From contig CAXTAK010000007.1 in the NCBI GenBank assembly GCA_964242735.1, positions 62,001 through 126,000 of the forward strand: DNA of 64,000 nucleotides, given 5' to 3'. The notes beneath the pieces are model-generated. The model searched no databases, was not told the origin of the DNA, and was given only the letters and a program-made list of their open reading frames with translations. The DNA is from CADCUY01 sp964242735 (GTDB lineage Bacteria > Actinomycetota > Actinomycetes > Actinomycetales > Quadrisphaeraceae). The translations under genes were made by a program, and so were the position numbers. Positions 61,549 to 64,000 of the stretch are shown piece after piece (the first letter of the stretch is position 1; each line of letters starts with the position of its first letter).

Positions 61549-64000
61549 TCCCCGACGCCCGGACCCCACCCACGGCGCCCACTGCTGCCGCGGGACACCT
61601 GAGCGCCGACGACATCGCGGTGGCCCTCGACCGGCCCCGCCCCACGCCCGAGCAGCGGGCCGTCATCGAAGCGCCCCTGGAGCCCCTGCTGGTGGTGGCC
61701 GGCGCCGGGTCGGGCAAGACCGAGACGATGTCGGCGCGCGTGGTCTGGCTCGTCGCCAACGCCCTGGTCGCCCCCGACGCAGTGCTGGGCCTGACCTTCA
61801 CCCGCAAGGCCGCCGCCGAGCTCGCCACCCGGGTCCGCCGCCGCCTCGCGGGGCTGCGCGCTGCGGGCCTGCACCTCCCGGCGGGGCTGCCCCCCTCGCA
61901 GGGACGGGGCGGGCACGTCGAGGACGACGCCGGTGAGCCCAGCGTCGCCACCTACCACTCCTACGCCGGGGGCGTGGTCGCCGACCACGGCCTGCGCCTG
62001 GGCATCGACCCCGCGGCCACCCTCATCGGCGAGGCCGCCGCCCACCAGGTCGCCGCCGAGGTCGTCGAGGGGTGGGACGACCTGCCCGGCCTGGACGCCG
62101 CGCCGCCCACCGTCACCGCCGCGGTGCTCCGCCTCGCGGGGGAGTGCGCGGAGCACCTCGTGAGCCCCGAGGAGGTCGCGGCCCACCTGCGGGCGGTCCT
62201 CGACGACCTCCACGCGATCCCCGGCAAGGAGTACGCCGAGGTCCGCGCGGTGCGCGACTCCCTCGCCGACCGGCTCCTGCTGATGCCCCTGGTCACCCGG
62301 TACGGCGAGCGCAAGGCCGAGCGGGGAGTGCTCGACTTCGGTGACCAGGTCGCGCTCGCGGCGCGCCTGGCGCGCGAGGTGCCGGCCGTCCGCGCCCTGG
62401 AGCGAGCCCGATACGGGGTGGTGCTGCTCGACGAGTACCAGGACACCTCCCACGCGCAGCTCGAGCTGCTGCGCGCCCTGTTCGGCGACGGGCACCCCGT
62501 GACCGCCGTCGGTGACCCGCACCAGTCGATCTACGGCTGGCGCGGGGCCAGCGCGGGCGGCCTGGAGAGCTTCCCCGGGCACTTCCCGCTGCCCCAGCCG
62601 CCCACCGCCGCCGGTGTGCCGCCGCCGCGCCGAGCGCCGGTGCTGGCGCTGTCCACGTCGTGGCGCAACGACGTCGCCGTGCTGGACGCCGCGAACCTGA
62701 TCGCGGAGCCGCTGCGGGTCGCCTCGCGCCTGGGCGTGCCGCGGCTGGTGTCCCGCCCCGGCGCCGGACCCGGCGTCGTGCGCGCGGCGTTCGCGGGCAC
62801 CGCCGAGGAGGAGGCCGAGCACCTCACCGACGTGGTGGCCGCGTGCTGGCACGCCGACACCGCCCTGCCCCCACCGCAGCGGCGCACCACCGCCGTGCTG
62901 TGCCGCAAGCGCTCGCAGTTCCCCGCCGTGGAGGCCGCGCTGCGCGCGCGCGGGCTGCCCGTGGAGGTCATCGGTCTCGGGGGGCTCCTCTCGCGTCCGG
63001 AGGTCGTCGACGTGGTCGCCGCGCTGCGCGTCGTCCACGACCCCGCGCGCGGGGACGCGCTGCTGCGCCTGCTCACCGGGGCGCGGTGGCGCCTGGGGGT
63101 GCGCGACCTGGCCGCCCTCGCCGCCTGGTCGCGAGCCTCGGCGGCGGTGTCACCGATGGCGACGATCCCGCCGGCGGGGCGCAGCGACCGCGCGCCCGGG
63201 CCGGTGGATCCCGCCGAGGCCGGCAGCCTCGTCGCCGCCCTCGACGCCCTGCCCCCGCGGGACTGGGCCACCGATGAGGGCCTCGCGCTGTCGCCCACCG
63301 GGCGCGACCGCCTCGAGGAGGCGTCGGCGGTCCTGCGCCGGCTGCGCCGCTCCGCGGGGCTGGCGCTGCCCGAGCTCGTCGTGGAGGCCGAGCGGGCGCT
63401 GGGCCTGGACGTGGAGCTCGCCGCCCGACCCGGGGTGGCGCCGGGTGACGCCCGCGTGCACGTGCAGGCCCTCGAGCAGGTCGCCGCCGACTTCGCCACC
63501 GGAGCCGAGCGGGCCTCCCTCGGCGGGCTCCTCGCCTGGCTCGACGCCGCCGACACCCACGAGCGCGGGCTCTCACCCGGTGAGGGGGCGGGCGCCGAGT
63601 CCGTCGAGCCCAGCGCGAGCGCGGTGCAGCTCCTCACCGTGCATGCCGCGAAGGGCCTGGAGTGGGACGTCGTCGCCGTGCCCGGGCTGGTGGAGGGCAC
63701 CTTCCCCGCCGGGGGGGAGACCTCGTCGGGATGGCTGAAGCACCTCGGCGCCCTGCCCTACGACCTGCGCGGGGATCGCGACGCCCTGCCCCAGCTGGCG
63801 TGGGCCGGCGCCGTGGACGGCAAGGACGCGGAGGCGCGCCGAGCCGCCTTCGTGGTGGCGTGCGGGGCGCACGAGCTGGACGAGGAACGGCGACTGGCGT
63901 ACGTGGCGGCCACGCGGGCGCGGTCGCTGCTGCTGCTGAGCGGGGCGTGGTGGGGCACCGGCGTGAGGCCCCGGACGCCGTCCCGCTTCCTGCGCGAGTC
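61545..64000 (+). CDS. adnB: AdnB-like helicase-nuclease subunit, 5' part (runs off window)
   Basis: At least 818 residues, open at the right edge. A complete UvrD/PcrA-like motor: Q motif RPTPEQRAVIEAP, Walker A VVAGAGSGKTET, Ia GLTFTRKAAAELATR, motif II VVLLDEYQDTSHAQL, III GDPHQSIYGWRGA, IV-V VQLLTVHAAKGLEWDVVAVPGL and VI RRLAYVAATRARSLLLL. The nuclease domain expected at the C-terminus would lie beyond 64000. In the mycobacterial complex AdnB is the leading motor; here too it keeps every ATPase motif that AdnA has lost. GTG start overlaps adnA, so subunits are made in equal amounts. Confidence 0.93.
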   Translation, partial: MIPDARTPPTAPTAAAGHLSADDIAVALDRPRPTPEQRAVIEAPLEPLLVVAGAGSGKTETMSARVVWLVANALVAPDAVLGLTFTRKAAAELATRVRRRLAGLRAAGLHLPAGLPPSQGRGGHVEDDAGEPSVATYHSYAGGVVADHGLRLGIDPAATLIGEAAAHQVAAEVVEGWDDLPGLDAAPPTVTAAVLRLAGECAEHLVSPEEVAAHLRAVLDDLHAIPGKEYAEVRAVRDSLADRLLLMPLVTRYGERKAERGVLDFGDQVALAARLAREVPAVRALERARYGVVLLDEYQDTSHAQLELLRALFGDGHPVTAVGDPHQSIYGWRGASAGGLESFPGHFPLPQPPTAAGVPPPRRAPVLALSTSWRNDVAVLDAANLIAEPLRVASRLGVPRLVSRPGAGPGVVRAAFAGTAEEEAEHLTDVVAACWHADTALPPPQRRTTAVLCRKRSQFPAVEAALRARGLPVEVIGLGGLLSRPEVVDVVAALRVVHDPARGDALLRLLTGARWRLGVRDLAALAAWSRASAAVSPMATIPPAGRSDRAPGPVDPAEAGSLVAALDALPPRDWATDEGLALSPTGRDRLEEASAVLRRLRRSAGLALPELVVEAERALGLDVELAARPGVAPGDARVHVQALEQVAADFATGAERASLGGLLAWLDAADTHERGLSPGEGAGAESVEPSASAVQLLTVHAAKGLEWDVVAVPGLVEGTFPAGGETSSGWLKHLGALPYDLRGDRDALPQLAWAGAVDGKDAEARRAAFVVACGAHELDEERRLAYVAATRARSLLLLSGAWWGTGVRPRTPSRFLRE

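Noticed and set aside
60036..63038. 1000-residue open frame on the minus strand opposite adnA/adnB
   Set aside because: High GC keeps antisense frames open. Composition is Arg/Ser/Ala/Pro-rich without any domain, while the plus strand carries unmistakable helicase and nuclease motifs.

Overview
This is a GC-rich (well over 70% by eye) chromosomal segment from an actinobacterium. Three things support that: a mycothiol deacetylase (MshB), Actinobacteria-restricted families (DUF3117, DUF3107, DUF3152, DUF2332) and an AdnAB-type helicase-nuclease in place of RecBCD, with frequent GTG starts. A Kineosporiales-like relative is my guess from overall gene order, not something the sequence proves. I found no rRNA, tRNA, CRISPR array or insertion sequence.

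Layout. 1-5.5 kb: the 3' end of typA, mshB, a VanW-type wall protein, two truncated neighbouring gene remnants (an EamA permease and a CGNR zinc-finger regulator) and a GNAT gene. 5.6-7.8 kb: a ParA ATPase overlapping a disordered basic partner. 8-15.9 kb: ferredoxin, dapC, citrate synthase, a secreted lysozyme-like protein, divergent dapD/dapE, a LOG-family hydrolase, a DivIVA-like protein and a SRPBCC protein. 16-21.2 kb: DUF3117, leucyl aminopeptidase, an O-methyltransferase, then sigE-htrA-tatB without the usual anti-sigma gene.

21.2-34.9 kb is the most coherent block, a complete glycolate/glyoxylate utilisation locus built around one divergent promoter. Leftward lie hyi-glxR-gcl-glxK (glyoxylate to tartronate semialdehyde to glycerate to phosphoglycerate). 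Rightward lie malate synthase, the glycolate oxidase subunits glcDEF, a lactate/glycolate-type permease and an IclR-family regulator. Two copies of the motif GGAASTKTTCTTC flank the divergent promoters and are the best candidates for the IclR operators.

34.9-49.9 kb holds housekeeping and stress genes: Uma2 nuclease, Mrp/ApbC, a lone PilB-type ATPase, a DUF1003 protein, an MgtE-N/CBS protein, Dps, a general stress protein, PepP, DUF2332, a PHP phosphatase, an MpaB-like oxygenase, a DEAD-box helicase, a ferritin-like protein, GlsB and DUF3107. 50-57.5 kb holds a LeuA-C-like orphan protein, the DUF3152 lipoprotein coupled to moeZ and idi, an alkyltransferase-like protein, and three membrane proteins. 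58.2-64 kb is adnA followed by the 5' part of adnB, which runs off the window.

Many start codons lie 6-7 nt after a TAnnnT hexamer, so leaderless transcription looks common. Two genes (at 18.0 and 57.4 kb) have coding sequence upstream of the first ordinary start codon and may begin at ATC.
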